Source: Phycisphaerae bacterium (GTDB lineage Bacteria; Planctomycetota; Phycisphaerae; Tepidisphaerales; Tepidisphaeraceae). From it: DNA of 64,000 bases. Location of the stretch: positions 62,001 to 126,000 of the forward strand of contig BPJO01000008.1 of assembly GCA_026004655.1 (NCBI GenBank). Reading direction: 5' to 3'. Below are positions 1 through 10,182 of the stretch, piece after piece. The translations under genes were made by a program, and so were the position numbers. The notes beneath the pieces are model-generated. The model was given only the letters and a program-made list of their open reading frames with translations. It did not search any database and had not been told where the DNA came from. The first letter of the stretch is position 1. The number at the start of each line of letters is the position of its first letter.

Positions 1-311
1 TGATCTGCGAAGAACTGAACGGTACTACCCTTGTATTCTGACCATTCTTGATCAAACAGGCGTTGTGATGTTCCGCATGAATTTTATGTTTTTGCGCAAA
101 TTGGAATTCTTCGTGTTTCAAGTCATTTCCGAATTGATAATTCGAGGATTTTGACGTCTGTCCGGCGTGACCGATGGTGAATGCAACTTTCAAAATAACA
201 ATACAGCGTCGAAGGAGAGTTATCCCAACAAGACTGAAGCACTCTAAACACAAACCATCCCGGAGACCGAGATGGCTGTGAGTAATAATGTTGCTCTGAA
301 AATCGGACGGA
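1..311. other. Leading stretch with no recognised gene
   Basis: No convincing reading frame, tRNA or known RNA motif was found on either strand. It lies downstream of the minus-strand gene ending at 312, so it may hold that gene's 3' untranslated region. No clear hairpin with a T-run was seen. Confidence 0.4.
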
Positions 312-806
312 TCAGAAAATAGCTTTGAGCGTACCTTTTCCGTCAGGACATGAAGGATTGGCAACTTTAGCCGCTTCTGGAGTCCCTCTTTTCACCCACT
401 GGGTATCCCCGGGACGTTTCACTTCTCCATTCGCATAAGCGGCTGAGAGTGCACTTTCATAGGCTTCGGGGGAGACGGCTTCGGCAGCCTTGATTTTCGC
501 AATTTCATCGGCAGGCAGACGGGACATGTAACCCACGAAAAGGGTCTTACCATCGTCGCAGGTGAAAAGATGAGCCTGGAAGGCTTCTTTCCCCTCATGC
601 ATGAATGGCGAGAGATTGGACGCCGGTGCCTGGAAGAAAGACTTTCCATCGTCCGTGGTATAAAACGCCAGCATCGGCTCCACAGTAGCGGTCGTACTCC
701 CGCCCATCATTTGATAAGCCAGGAAAATTAAAGCTCCTACGGTAACCACCAATGCGATCCCGGTGGTCAAACCTTTCTTTTGATTAATTGTTTCCCGTAA
801 TCCCAT
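312..806 (-). CDS. Membrane-anchored hypothetical protein
   Basis: 164 residues. A short positively charged N terminus (MGLRETINQKK) is followed by one hydrophobic segment at about residues 14-33. The rest should be a soluble domain outside the membrane. That part has two repeated phrases, TDDGKSFF and CDDGKTLF, about 37 residues apart, suggesting a small duplicated beta unit, and a second Cys near the end (NPSCPDGKG). A Shine-Dalgarno sequence GCGAGG lies 8 nt before the ATG, which supports this start. It sits downstream of the prepilin-like gene in the same direction, about 200 nt away. The family is not recognised; N-in/C-out topology is inferred. Confidence 0.75.
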   Translation of the reverse strand: MGLRETINQKKGLTTGIALVVTVGALIFLAYQMMGGSTTATVEPMLAFYTTDDGKSFFQAPASNLSPFMHEGKEAFQAHLFTCDDGKTLFVGYMSRLPADEIAKIKAAEAVSPEAYESALSAAYANGEVKRPGDTQWVKRGTPEAAKVANPSCPDGKGTLKAIF

Positions 807-1003
807 AAATAAAACCTCGCTTCGTGTTAATGATCGTTCATTCCCTAAGTATGTTTGGGATAATACTGGTTACTCTACTGATCAGATCGCCAATCCGACC
901 GAATATAAACAGTATCGCCGCTAAAAAGATCGGTCGGCTGCCCGAAGCAACCGACCGACGCTGTTTTTTGATCTGCTCACAGGATGCAATCGGATGCCTT
1001 GAA

Positions 1004-2062
1004 CTAGAACCCGGCTGGATCTTCGTAAGGCGAAGCCGTGTGACGCTGACGGAGAGAATCCTTACGCGAAATCTTTCCGGCGTGTCCATCGACGAAAGCC
1101 ACATTACCGAGAACATCCGTATTGGAGGTCACGCCCGTTCCATAGATATTGCTCCCACTGTTCAAACTGATGGTCTTATTACCGGACTTGGTTCCGTGAC
1201 GACCTGCTAGCATGTCGGCTTTTTGGTTATTGACGTATTTGGTGGGACGTGGAGAAAAAGCCGCATCATCAAGCGTGGCTTCGTCCTGGCAATAGAACAG
1301 GATCCTGTCGGAAGCCCCTTTGATGGAAGAAATTTTTCCTGTGAAGGTGAATCCATCTCGTTCTGCGGGTAGAGGCGCCAAAGCACCGACGCGGGGACCC
1401 GTATATCCTTGGCTAGGACCACCCAGGTTCACAGCGTTTTGAACAGGGAAACACAGATAATCGTTCATAGCATAGCTGTATCGGTAAACCAGTTCGCCCG
1501 CCCCGACATTCATGCTGTTACGTTGACCGATATTATCGCTGGGACATCGATAGATGGACTGAAGCGCCTTGGCAACTTCATTCTCACTTCCCGGAGTAGA
1601 AACATCGTGATCCACCCGAGGGAAGTTGAGATACTTGGCCAAGGACGAACGGGTGATGTTCCAACCGGGATTCCCCTGGCCTGTTGAAAGACCGGTGACC
1701 GGATCAATACGGGTGTTCCAGACGATCCAGTTGGCAATATCCCCGTCGGCCGCGGTCTGAGGGGCTGTGAATCCGGAATTACGGGGCTTACCGTTGGTTT
1801 CAAATCCTACCAGGTTCTTGGTCCCACGAACGGGCATCCAACCTTTATGGTCATTCGCGAACATGATCGTTGCCTGTGCGAGCTGACGCAGGTTGCTCAA
1901 ACACTGAACCGATCTTGCCGATTCCCGGGCTTTATTCAGCGACGGAAGCAAAATGGAGATCAACAGAGCGATGATCCCGATGACGACCAATAATTCCACA
2001 AGTGTAAATGCCTTACAGGAACGACGGTATATGGAAGATGATATATGGGGCAGAGCAAGCAT
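1004..2062 (-). CDS. Prepilin-like protein with N-terminal methylation motif
   Basis: 352 residues from the chosen start. The N terminus has the type IV prepilin / type II pseudopilin signature: a short basic leader (YRRSCKA), then FTLVELLVVIG with the conserved Glu at +5 and a hydrophobic helix to LLPSLNKARE. The C-terminal part holds NVAFVDGHAGKIS, matching the 'DGH' ending common in the large planctomycete DUF1559-like/H-type pseudopilin families. The residue before the cleavage site appears to be Ala rather than the usual Gly, which prepilin peptidases tolerate less well. An in-frame ATG exists 57 nt upstream (2119), but a strong GCGGAGG lies 5 nt before the ATG at 2062, so 2062 is preferred. 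It stands alone, without a secretion operon, as is usual for these proteins. Its role is unknown. Confidence 0.85.
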   Translation of the reverse strand: MLALPHISSSIYRRSCKAFTLVELLVVIGIIALLISILLPSLNKARESARSVQCLSNLRQLAQATIMFANDHKGWMPVRGTKNLVGFETNGKPRNSGFTAPQTAADGDIANWIVWNTRIDPVTGLSTGQGNPGWNITRSSLAKYLNFPRVDHDVSTPGSENEVAKALQSIYRCPSDNIGQRNSMNVGAGELVYRYSYAMNDYLCFPVQNAVNLGGPSQGYTGPRVGALAPLPAERDGFTFTGKISSIKGASDRILFYCQDEATLDDAAFSPRPTKYVNNQKADMLAGRHGTKSGNKTISLNSGSNIYGTGVTSNTDVLGNVAFVDGHAGKISRKDSLRQRHTASPYEDPAGF

Positions 2063-2295
2063 AAGAGCCTCCGCAAGAAATGATACGCCGGCAAGCGGAA
2101 TGTTTTGTTCACCGGCCAACAGTTCGATTCGGTCCGCCAGAGGTGTTCAAGCACTCACTTGATCACCACAACACTTGTTACTATACCCCGTTTTGCCTGC
2201 AACACTTTGCAACCTTGCGGAATGTTTTTACGACTTTGCGCAAAGCGGTTTCTACCGTTTTTCCTCGATTTTTCGATTTTCAGGACAAGGGAGCC

Positions 2296-3312
2296 TCAAC
2301 CCGCGCACACCGGAACCGGGCAGACCGGTGCTTCCATCGGTATCAGTTGCTCGGGGTCGATTTTGACGTGTTTGATTTTCAAGCGTTTCCAGGTGTACGC
2401 AGTGTGAACGCAGCCATCCCGTGTCTGAATCATGCAAGGATAAGAATATTGCCCGGGAGGTTCGGTCTCCAGTTGTCCGACGCACTCCCAAACCCGCCCA
2501 TCCTGCGACCTTGCCAACGCCAACGGGAATCGAAACTTATTCGTGTTTGAGTGATTGTATACCAACAAATGTTGTCCATTTTGTAACGTCACTGCATCGG
2601 TTCCGCTGTTGCAGTTAGGCACATCGAGCAATTCAATTTTAGACCAGGTTTGTCCGGCATCATCGGACCATGTCGAGAAAATTCGTCCGTTGGCTTGGGT
2701 TCGGCCTATGGCTTGGAGGTGGCGGTCTGAATGAATCAGGATACTGGGCTGAATCGCTTTGATGTTGGAGGATTGTTCGACCAGAGGAGTCTTGGTCCAG
2801 GTGAGCCCGTCGTCGGTACTCCGTTCGAAATAAACTCGCCAACCGATCTGAGGTCCTTCGACGCTGGTGGGAGAAATGATAGTTCCATCCTTCAGTTGAA
2901 CGGGTTTATTCTTGATCGGTCCCAGAATGCCTTGTGGAAGCGGTTTGGCGGAGGACCATGTCCGTCCGTCATCGGTACTGGTTTTGTACATTCCCCACCA
3001 AGTCGAAGGACTCGGGCCGACTTTATAAAAAAGGAATAAAGGCCCCCCTTGAGATCGGAAGAGGACAGGATTCCAGGTCGGATAGCGTTTTCCGGTCGCC
3101 GGATCTATTCCGTCAGCCACCCGGACAGGGGTTTGCCAAACCCCTGCCACCTGTCGGCTGGTGTAGATGCAAACATCCGGATGACGTTCATGAGTCCCCC
3201 CGAAATAAGTAGCGAGTAAACCGTCGTCTACTTCAACAAGACTGGCCGAGTGACACGACGGGAACTCGGCTGATTCAAAAATAAATTGGCTTTGAACAAC
3301 ACCTGGCATCAT
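2296..3312 (-). CDS. BNR/sialidase-like beta-propeller hydrolase
   Basis: About 338 residues. Three Asp-box motifs (STDDGRTWS, STDDGLTWT, SDDAGQTWS) mark a six-bladed sialidase-type propeller of the BNR_2 class. An early conserved stretch (ESAEFPSCHSASLVEVDDGLLATYFGG) is typical of sialidase-like proteins in polysaccharide-use loci; true sialic acid specificity cannot be told from sequence. No signal peptide is evident, so the product may be cytoplasmic. The frame is open to a TTG at 3330, but an ATG pair at 3312/3309 with GCGGAG about 10 nt upstream is the more likely start. It diverges from the GH78 rhamnosidase at 3478, and shared control is likely. Confidence 0.8.
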   Translation of the reverse strand: MMPGVVQSQFIFESAEFPSCHSASLVEVDDGLLATYFGGTHERHPDVCIYTSRQVAGVWQTPVRVADGIDPATGKRYPTWNPVLFRSQGGPLFLFYKVGPSPSTWWGMYKTSTDDGRTWSSAKPLPQGILGPIKNKPVQLKDGTIISPTSVEGPQIGWRVYFERSTDDGLTWTKTPLVEQSSNIKAIQPSILIHSDRHLQAIGRTQANGRIFSTWSDDAGQTWSKIELLDVPNCNSGTDAVTLQNGQHLLVYNHSNTNKFRFPLALARSQDGRVWECVGQLETEPPGQYSYPCMIQTRDGCVHTAYTWKRLKIKHVKIDPEQLIPMEAPVCPVPVCAG

Positions 3313-3477
3313 CACGCTTCGACTCCGCAAAACCGTCTAGCTTTGATTACAAACTCCTATCCACGACTCTGGATTGCAAGAGAGGTGTGTTTTCTGCAAA
3401 GAAAGTGATGAGATTTGAAGTCAGAGATCCTGGAAGCTTTCTTTGATTCGGTGGGATATTCCGTAGGATGGTCCGAC

Positions 3478-6085
3478 ATGAATAGCCGATTGTTTGACCT
3501 ACGTACAGAATACCATACCAATCCGATCGGAATAGGAGAAAATATCCCACGACTTTCATGGAAGCTTCAGGATGACCGTCAGGAAATTCTACAACAGGCT
3601 TATCAAATTCAGGCGGCTTCGACACCCGAACAGTTGGATAAAAATCAACCCGATCTATGGGACAGTGGAAAAGTAGAGTCGGATAATTCCATTCATATTC
3701 CGTATGGAGGGACGGCTTTGAAATCCCGCCAGCGTGTCTACTGGAAGGCTCGCGTGTGGCTAAACACAAACGACGGTCAAACACCTACCGATTGGAGCGA
3801 AACCGCTTTTTTTGAAACAGGGTTATTGCAACCGTCGGATTGGAAAGCACACTGGATCCAAACCACGATTGTGGGAGGCCCACGATCAATCCCCCCCTGT
3901 CCGCTGATTCGCAAAGTGTTCGAGGTCGCACGTCAAGTTCGTCAAGCCCGACTCTATATTTCCGCACTCGGACTGTTTGAGTGCTGCATCAACGGTCAGC
4001 CCATCTCCAAGGATGTCTTTACCCCGGGGCATACGGACTACTCAAAAACGCGTTCAATACATGACCTATGACGTCACGTCCTATCTGCAATCCGGAGAAA
4101 ACTGTATTGGTGTGATACTCGGGGACGGATGGTATTCAGGACACATCCATTCGGACCCCCGAATGTTTTACGGAGACCGGCCACGTCTTCTGGCTCAGAT
4201 GGAGATCGAGCTGGAAGACGGATCCAAACAGGTCATCGTATCGGATCAGACCTGGCGCTTTACCGATAAAGGTCCGATCCGGTCCAGTGACCTGATCCAA
4301 GGTGAAGATTATGACGCACGGATGGAAATCCCCGGATGGGATCAACCAGGTTTTGATGACTTGAACTGGGCCAACGTGGAAGTCTGGACCGCACCTCCCG
4401 GTCTTCAGATCGTGGCAAAGTGTGTCAGCCCGGTTCGTCGCATTCAAGAACTGAAACCGGTCGTCCCAGCCTTCAATCCTCCCGGGAAACCCAATCGTTG
4501 GAACTTTGACCTTGGTCAAAATATGGTGGGTCGAGTTCGTTTGAAATTGCGTAACACTCGTCCTGGACAACTCATTACGATTCGACACGCTGAAATGCTC
4601 GATCAGGGAAAACTTTATGTCGAATCTCTTCGTACTGCCCGGTCGACCGATTACTACACGTGCCGCGGATCAGAGGAAGAAATTTATGAACCGCATTTCA
4701 CTTTCCACGGGTTTCGTTACATCGAAATCAATGGATTAAAACACGCCCCTGAGGTCCCCCCTGCGGATACCGTAACCGGGATTGTCCTGCATAATGACCT
4801 TGAATCGACCGGAACATTCGAATGCAGCAATCCGATGATCAATCAACTCCAGTCCAACATTCGATGGGGACAAAAAGGAAATTTCATTGAAATTCCTACC
4901 GACTGTCCACAGCGAGATGAACGGCTGGGTTGGACAGGCGATGCACAGGTGTTTATCAGGACCGCTTCTTTCAACATGAACGTTGCCCCATTTTTCACCA
5001 AATGGATACAGGATATTGTCGATGCGCAGTTCGAATCCGGAGGCATTCCAAGCACCGTGCCCTTTTGTGTTTCAATCCCCAAAGAAGGCGGTCCGGCTTG
5101 GTCCGATGCTGCGATCATCTGTCCCTGGACCATCTGGAAATGTTTCGGTGACACCCGAATCCTGGAAAAGCATTACCCGATGATGGTCCGATTTATGGAC
5201 TATCTTGAACGAATCAGCCCTGGATTCATTCGCTTACACGAAATTCCTCAATTCGGCGGATATGGGGATTGGCTGAATATCGACTCCCCAACCCCCAAAG
5301 ACTACATCGGGACGGCCTTTTTCGCCTATGACTGTCAGTTGATGTCCCAAATCGCCTCTGCTTTAGGGAAAAGTCAGGACGTCTCGAAGTACACCCGTCT
5401 GGGCCAGCAAATCAAACAGGCGTTCCGGGAACGATTTACTTCTAAGGGTATCATTCAAACCCCCTCTCAGACCGCTTATGTTCTAGCACTTCATTTTGAT
5501 CTGCTAGAAGAAAAGGACCGACCCCAAGCATTCGAATCTCTCGTTCAGGACATCGAATCCCGAAACAATCATCTAAGCACCGGATTTGTGGGAACCCCTT
5601 ATCTGAATCATGTGCTGACCCGTTTCGGACGGGCGGATTTGGCTTTTGCGCTTCTGGAGCAGAAAACCTATCCGTCATGGCTTTATCCGATTACTCAAGG
5701 CGCAACTACCATGTGGGAACGATGGAATGCTTATACCCATGAACACGGATTCGGCGACGCTTCAATGAACAGTTACAATCATTACGCGTATGGTGCTGTT
5801 GGTGACTGGATGTATGCTGCCGTTGCTGGAATCGATCTGGGTTCAGGGTTCTGCGGGTTCAAACGGATCGATTTTCGTCCCCATGTCGGTGGGCATCTGA
5901 CCTTTGCCCGGGCGTCGCTTGAATCACCTTACGGGAGGATCGAAAGCGCTTGGGAACGTGAGAAAGATAAAATCAAGTTTGATTTTAGGGTTCCTCCGAA
6001 TACCCGTGCGACAATTTATCTTCCCGACGGCTCGACACATGAGGTCGGAAGCGGTAAATACGAGTTTGTGCTTTTCAACAACTAA
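3478..6085 (+). CDS. GH78 alpha-L-rhamnosidase, split by one extra A
   Basis: Releases terminal alpha-L-rhamnose from oligosaccharides. The frame from 3478 encodes the N-terminal beta-domains and ends after GHTDYSKTR; the +1 frame continues with RVQYMTYDVTSYL to 6085. Dropping one A from the A5 run at 4044-4048 gives DYSKRVQYMTYDV, as expected for this family, and a protein of about 868 residues. The GH78 catalytic-barrel hallmark TDCPQRDERLGWTGDAQ lies near residue 476, and a C-terminal beta-sandwich follows. The ATG at 3478 (MNSRLFDLRTEYHTNPIGI) is preferred over 3415 because the family starts here. No signal peptide is seen. The uxaC-like gene follows after 2 nt, so they form an operon. 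Either a sequencing error or a real frameshift breaks it. Confidence 0.88.
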
Positions 6086-6087
6086 CT

Positions 6088-7384
6088 ATGAATATTCCAC
6101 TGAACCAAATTCCTGACGTCGTCAAAGAAGTCGTCTCACAACAATCCATTATTGACATTCACACCCACCTCTACAGCCCCGCCTTCGGAACGCCGGTGGA
6201 AGCACGCGATTCGAAGGTCGATCCGACCGGGTTATTACTCTGGGGAATCGACGAGCTAGTAACCTATCACTATCTCGTCGCCGAAGTATTTCGGGTGGTA
6301 CCGGCTTCGAAGTTGCCTTATGAACAATTCTGGAAATTGACCAAGCAGCAACAGGCCGACCATATCTGGAAACACCTGTTCGTTGAAAACGCTCCTCTTT
6401 CCGAAGCCTGCAGGGGGGTTTTAACCACCCTGCAAAAGCTCGGACTCGATCCGAACGAAAAAAACGCTCGAACCCTACCGACAGTGGTTTCGTGCACAGA
6501 ATCCCAGTCAATACATCGACCAGGTCATGAAAATCAGTGGTGTGGAACAGATCACCATGACCAACCCTGTGTTTGACGACAATGAACGCAACCGCTGGCT
6601 GGCCAATCCCAAGGTCGGGGAGGATCCGCGGTTCAAAGCCGTCCTACGAATCGATCCGTTGCTCAGAAACTGGAAGGTCGCGTCGCGGAAATTGACCGAA
6701 TGGGGATTTTCCGCTTCGGAAACCCCCGACGCGGCCTCGATCGAATCAGCCAAAAAATTTCTCCGACATTGGATCGACCTGCAAAAGGCAATTTATCTAG
6801 CGGTATCACTTCCCCCGGACTTTCGTTACCCGTCCGGGGATGCGTCGCAGGTCATCTTTGAAAAAGTAGTCATGCCGGTCTGCGAAGAACGGAATCTCCC
6901 GTTTGCCATGATGATCGGAAGTCGGCTTCAGGTGAACCCCAGCCTGAAAGATGCCGGGGACATGGTCGGGAAAAGTGATATCGGATCTCTGACCAACATC
7001 TGTGCTGCCTTTCCCCGGAATCGTTTTCTGGTCACGATGCTCGCACGTGAAAATCAGCACGAATTGTGCGTAGCCGCACGCAAGTTTGGAAATCTGATGG
7101 TTTTCGGGTGCTGGTGGTTTACTAACAACCCCAGCATCATCGAAGAAATGACCCGGATGCGTTTTGAACTGCTCGGTCCGACTTTTATCCCGCAGCATTC
7201 AGACGCTCGTGTGCTGGATCAATTGATTTATAAATGGTCTCACAGCCGCGAAATCATAGCCAAAGTCTTGGCCGACAAGTTCGTTGATTCCGCCCGGGCG
7301 GGTTATGCTGTCACCCGAAACATGATCGAAAAGACCAGCAATGACTTATTCCGAGGAAACTTCACTCGGTTTCTTCAAAGATAG
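6088..7384 (+). CDS. uxaC: Glucuronate isomerase-like protein, split by one extra A
   Basis: The first part (6088 to about 6464) carries the metal-binding motif IIDIHTHLY near residue 22, typical of the amidohydrolase-fold glucuronate isomerase family. The second part, in the +1 frame, runs from YRQWFRAQNPSQYIDQVMK through ITMTNPVFDD to 7384. Removing one base from the A7 run at 6458-6464 joins them as DPNEKTLEPYRQWF and gives about 431 residues, close to the family length. The known reaction is aldose-ketose isomerisation of glucuronate or galacturonate; the specificity of this member is uncertain. It lies 2 nt after the rhamnosidase, consistent with breakdown of a rhamnose/uronate polymer such as a rhamnogalacturonan or ulvan. 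Confidence 0.8.
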
Positions 7385-7591
7385 CAAAGCCCTATTTCCG
7401 AATAGATTGGATTCAGACCCGACTAACTTATTGAATTCATCTGTAGCTCGTACGTTTAATCCGTGTATCGGATGAACTAGTCACTTCAGACCCATGATCC
7501 TTTAAACTCCTTGGATTCGCGGATTCCCCAAGCCCCCGGGTTTGTGCAATTCAGAAAATGACTAGTGTGTTCGTGATTATAAGCCCACTGA

Positions 7592-8495
7592 TCATTGAAC
7601 CACGCCATGCACTCGCCGATCGAAAACTAAGGGTTCGCCTTGATCTAAGATGAGAAGGCGATACTCATAGCCCTGTTCAACTAGATCATTCCGGATTCGT
7701 ATAAACTCGTTGTAACTGTCCGGCCAGACCGCTAACCCGATATAATGACTGTCGGGAGACAGAGGCTTTGTCAATTTTTTTCGCCAATGCACGATTTGAT
7801 CTCGCGTATTAACCACCAATCCGATTTGCTTTTTTATCTCATCTACCGTGAGTTCGTTATCCAATAACGCTTTGTAATAACTCGACTTTACGGTCCTCGA
7901 AAAGCCATCCGACTCATACTCGAATGGTTCATAAACCTTACCACCGAGCAGTAAAACAGGTACTTCCATTTTGGAAGTAAGACGTGAAATAGGTAGACGT
8001 ACCTTTATCTCTTGTCGTTGTTGTCGCTGGGCAATTTCCGCTTTTTTTTCGTGTTAGTTCAGCGCGCAGGACCAGCAATTGTTCGGATATCTGGTGATAT
8101 TCATTTTTCAGCACGCTCTGCTTTTTCTGCTCTTCTGCAATAGCCGAATCGAACCTGGCAATTTGATTTTCAAGCTCATGGATCTCGCCCAAAAGTTCCG
8201 ATATATGCTTCAGATCTGCATCCGAGGCACCCATTGATTTTAAGAGCTGACGCTGATGCGAAACTAATTCAGACATGTGCTCGTCTTCGGCTGAAAGCTT
8301 GCGAACCTGACTTGCCACTTCTGCGTACTGCAAACTGGTCGATTCGACATCCCGGCGTAGTTGGGTGCCCTGTCCGACATTCCGTGAAAGAATACATACC
8401 AGCAATGCTAGAAAGATAATACCTCCGAATGTGTTGCAGATCGTATCGAGTAAAAGTCCTAAGCTGTCATTATGCTCGCGATTGCGCCTTCTCAT
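7592..8495 (-). CDS. ExbD-like stator protein 2, split by one extra A
   Basis: Last gene of the seven-gene operon. The N terminus is basic (MRRRNREHN) and is followed by one membrane helix starting LGLLLDTICNTFGGIIFLALLV, with an Asp at its mouth as in ExbD/TolR/MotB proton-path helices. A long coiled coil follows (about residues 45-140), then a compact C-terminal domain. The first frame shifts into a spurious Thr-rich tail at the A8 run (T8 on the plus strand, 8042-8049). Dropping one A restores RKKAEIAQRQQRQEIKVRLP and continues to 7592, giving about 300 residues. The ATG at 8495 overlaps the stop of the upstream gene as ATGA, which fixes the start. No peptidoglycan-binding OmpA domain is seen. 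Confidence 0.72.
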
Positions 8496-9298
8496 TTTTC
8501 TCTCTCTTGGTAAATCCTCTGCTCGTCTGTCAAAAGATCCCATCCGACATCAAAATCATTCTTCCTTACGTGTGTGATCAGTCTATTTGCAAGCTCGGTC
8601 GCATCGGAATGAACGTAAATCACAAAATACTCCTTTTGAGGGTCAAATAGACGAAAGATCTGATCGATTTTTTTCTCCACTCGTTGGGCACTGACCGATT
8701 GGATGATAGACAGCTCTCCTTGACTGCTCAGAACTCCGATAATCGCGTTATCATTTTTGCACTCAATGATGATAGGGTTCTTGGTTGAAGGGCCGGGCAA
8801 TAATTTGACGGTTGGAACTTTGCTCAACTGAAGCAGCTGAAGATCTGCCTCATGATTTTGGGCTTCAACCGCTGCATGCTCGTTGACAATCTGATCGAGC
8901 TGCTTTTGGGATGCGTCAAGCTCATTCAGCTCCCCTGCAAGTTGTGTCTGACGTATATGTAGAAGTTGCTTCAGTGTAGACAGTTTATCCGACAATTCTT
9001 TAAACCGAGTGACCTTGTCCTCAGAAGAGTTTTTTCCGAGTACAGCCATCACTTGTTGCAGTGACTGTATTTGTTTTTTCTTCTGCTGAATAGAAGAGGA
9101 AATGGCAGCCAACTCTGATTCAAGAACCCGAAGATCGTTAATCACAGGGGTATGAGAGGCGTTTTCAACTCGAGTCGGGTCAATGATGTCAACTGCCAGC
9201 ATTAGCGTTACCAGGATCAGAATTCCGGTCACACTGGTGACAATATCCTGAAAGCTGAAAAACGAGATGGGGACTGAACTTCCTGCTCGCCGACCCAC
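8492..9298 (-). CDS. ExbD-like stator protein 1 with coiled coil
   Basis: 268 residues. One N-terminal membrane helix (FQDIVTSVTGILILVTLMLAV) carries the acidic residue expected for the proton path of ExbD/TolR/MotB partners. A coiled coil spans about residues 50-140, and a globular C-terminal domain of about 100 residues includes a beta-rich stretch (EYFVIYVHSDATELANRLITHV). That domain resembles the small periplasmic domains of ExbD/TolR more than the OmpA-like domain of MotB; this is an inference. It begins 1 nt after the channel gene's stop and overlaps the next gene by 4 nt, so the three are co-translated. The two ExbD-like genes probably form a heteromeric stator with the channel protein. 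Confidence 0.75.
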   Translation of the reverse strand: MGRRAGSSVPISFFSFQDIVTSVTGILILVTLMLAVDIIDPTRVENASHTPVINDLRVLESELAAISSSIQQKKKQIQSLQQVMAVLGKNSSEDKVTRFKELSDKLSTLKQLLHIRQTQLAGELNELDASQKQLDQIVNEHAAVEAQNHEADLQLLQLSKVPTVKLLPGPSTKNPIIIECKNDNAIIGVLSSQGELSIIQSVSAQRVEKKIDQIFRLFDPQKEYFVIYVHSDATELANRLITHVRKNDFDVGWDLLTDEQRIYQEREK

Positions 9299-9299
9299 G

Positions 9300-10157
9300 T
9301 CAACCTCCTCGTTCCAACATTGAAAGCTTTACTCGTCCCAAAATCTGGCGTTGGCAATATTCTTTGCAGTCGTCGAGCAACTGTTCTTCACTTCTGCGTA
9401 TAAGCGTAATCCACATTTGGATTGCCAAGGCTGCGACCAACGCAATCAGGGTGGTTTCGAACGCCGTCGCGAGTCCTGCTGTCACACCTTGCAGCGCCGG
9501 TTTGATCGTGGCGATATCCGCTGTTTCGGAAAGAACTGAACCGAACTTACTGATGGCTTGAGAAAGTCCTTGAACAGTACCTATGAACCCGAGTACCGGT
9601 ATGGCCCATACGAGCCCCTTGATCAGTCCATAACTCGATTCGATGGTATCTTCATCATTATCCGCTTGATCATGAAATATTTTGCTCAGATCAGCAACTC
9701 GACCAATATTTCGAAGATTACACAACCCGAGTTCGATTCGATTAAAAAGTACAAAATGCTGTGGATTGTCACAGATACCATGAATCCGATCCAAAACTTC
9801 GCTTACGGTACCGACTGAAAGTACGAATCCACCTTCTTTCGGAATCAATGGAACTTGTAATGCCTTTCGCTGAACTCGGATCTTATGCATCTTCACAAGA
9901 AGAATGTAAGCTGCCCAGATCGTAAAAAGGACTGTGACATACTGGACCGGCCCACGATCGGTCAACATGGCGACAAAAGGATGCGACCGGTTTGGAATAA
10001 GGATTCCGAAAAGCCCAGCCGTGGTTATCAACGCCAGAAAAAAAGTCAGTGCCGCATTTGTATGAGTATACCGTCCCCCACGCACACCAAGTCTTTCTTC
10101 AATATCTGCTCTGGTCCATGAAAGACGAGATAATTCCTTGTCATTTGTCGAGGTCAT
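9300..10157 (-). CDS. MotA/TolQ/ExbB-type proton channel protein
   Basis: 285 residues. Hydrophobic segments lie near residues 33-50 and 68-88, and a pair in the C-terminal third. The family core is clear: VLGFIGTVQGLSQAI followed by a loop and ALQGVTAGLATAFETTLIALVAALAIQMW, matching the TolQ/ExbB/MotA pore helices. In known members five such subunits surround two ExbD/TolR/MotB helices and use proton flow to move the stator. The two genes just downstream encode such partners. It follows the GYF-like membrane gene after 25 nt. Unlike ZorA it has no very long cytoplasmic tail; here the neighbouring 982-residue coiled-coil protein might serve that role, which is conjecture. Confidence 0.85.
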   Translation of the reverse strand: MTSTNDKELSRLSWTRADIEERLGVRGGRYTHTNAALTFFLALITTAGLFGILIPNRSHPFVAMLTDRGPVQYVTVLFTIWAAYILLVKMHKIRVQRKALQVPLIPKEGGFVLSVGTVSEVLDRIHGICDNPQHFVLFNRIELGLCNLRNIGRVADLSKIFHDQADNDEDTIESSYGLIKGLVWAIPVLGFIGTVQGLSQAISKFGSVLSETADIATIKPALQGVTAGLATAFETTLIALVAALAIQMWITLIRRSEEQLLDDCKEYCQRQILGRVKLSMLERGG

Positions 10158-10182
10158 AATCGTTACCTACTGCTTGAGCCCA

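Noticed and set aside
7592-10157. Calling the channel genes an ordinary Tol-Pal or TonB-ExbBD set
   Set aside because: No TolA, TolB, Pal or TonB is adjacent, and the stators carry long coiled coils unlike TolR/ExbD.
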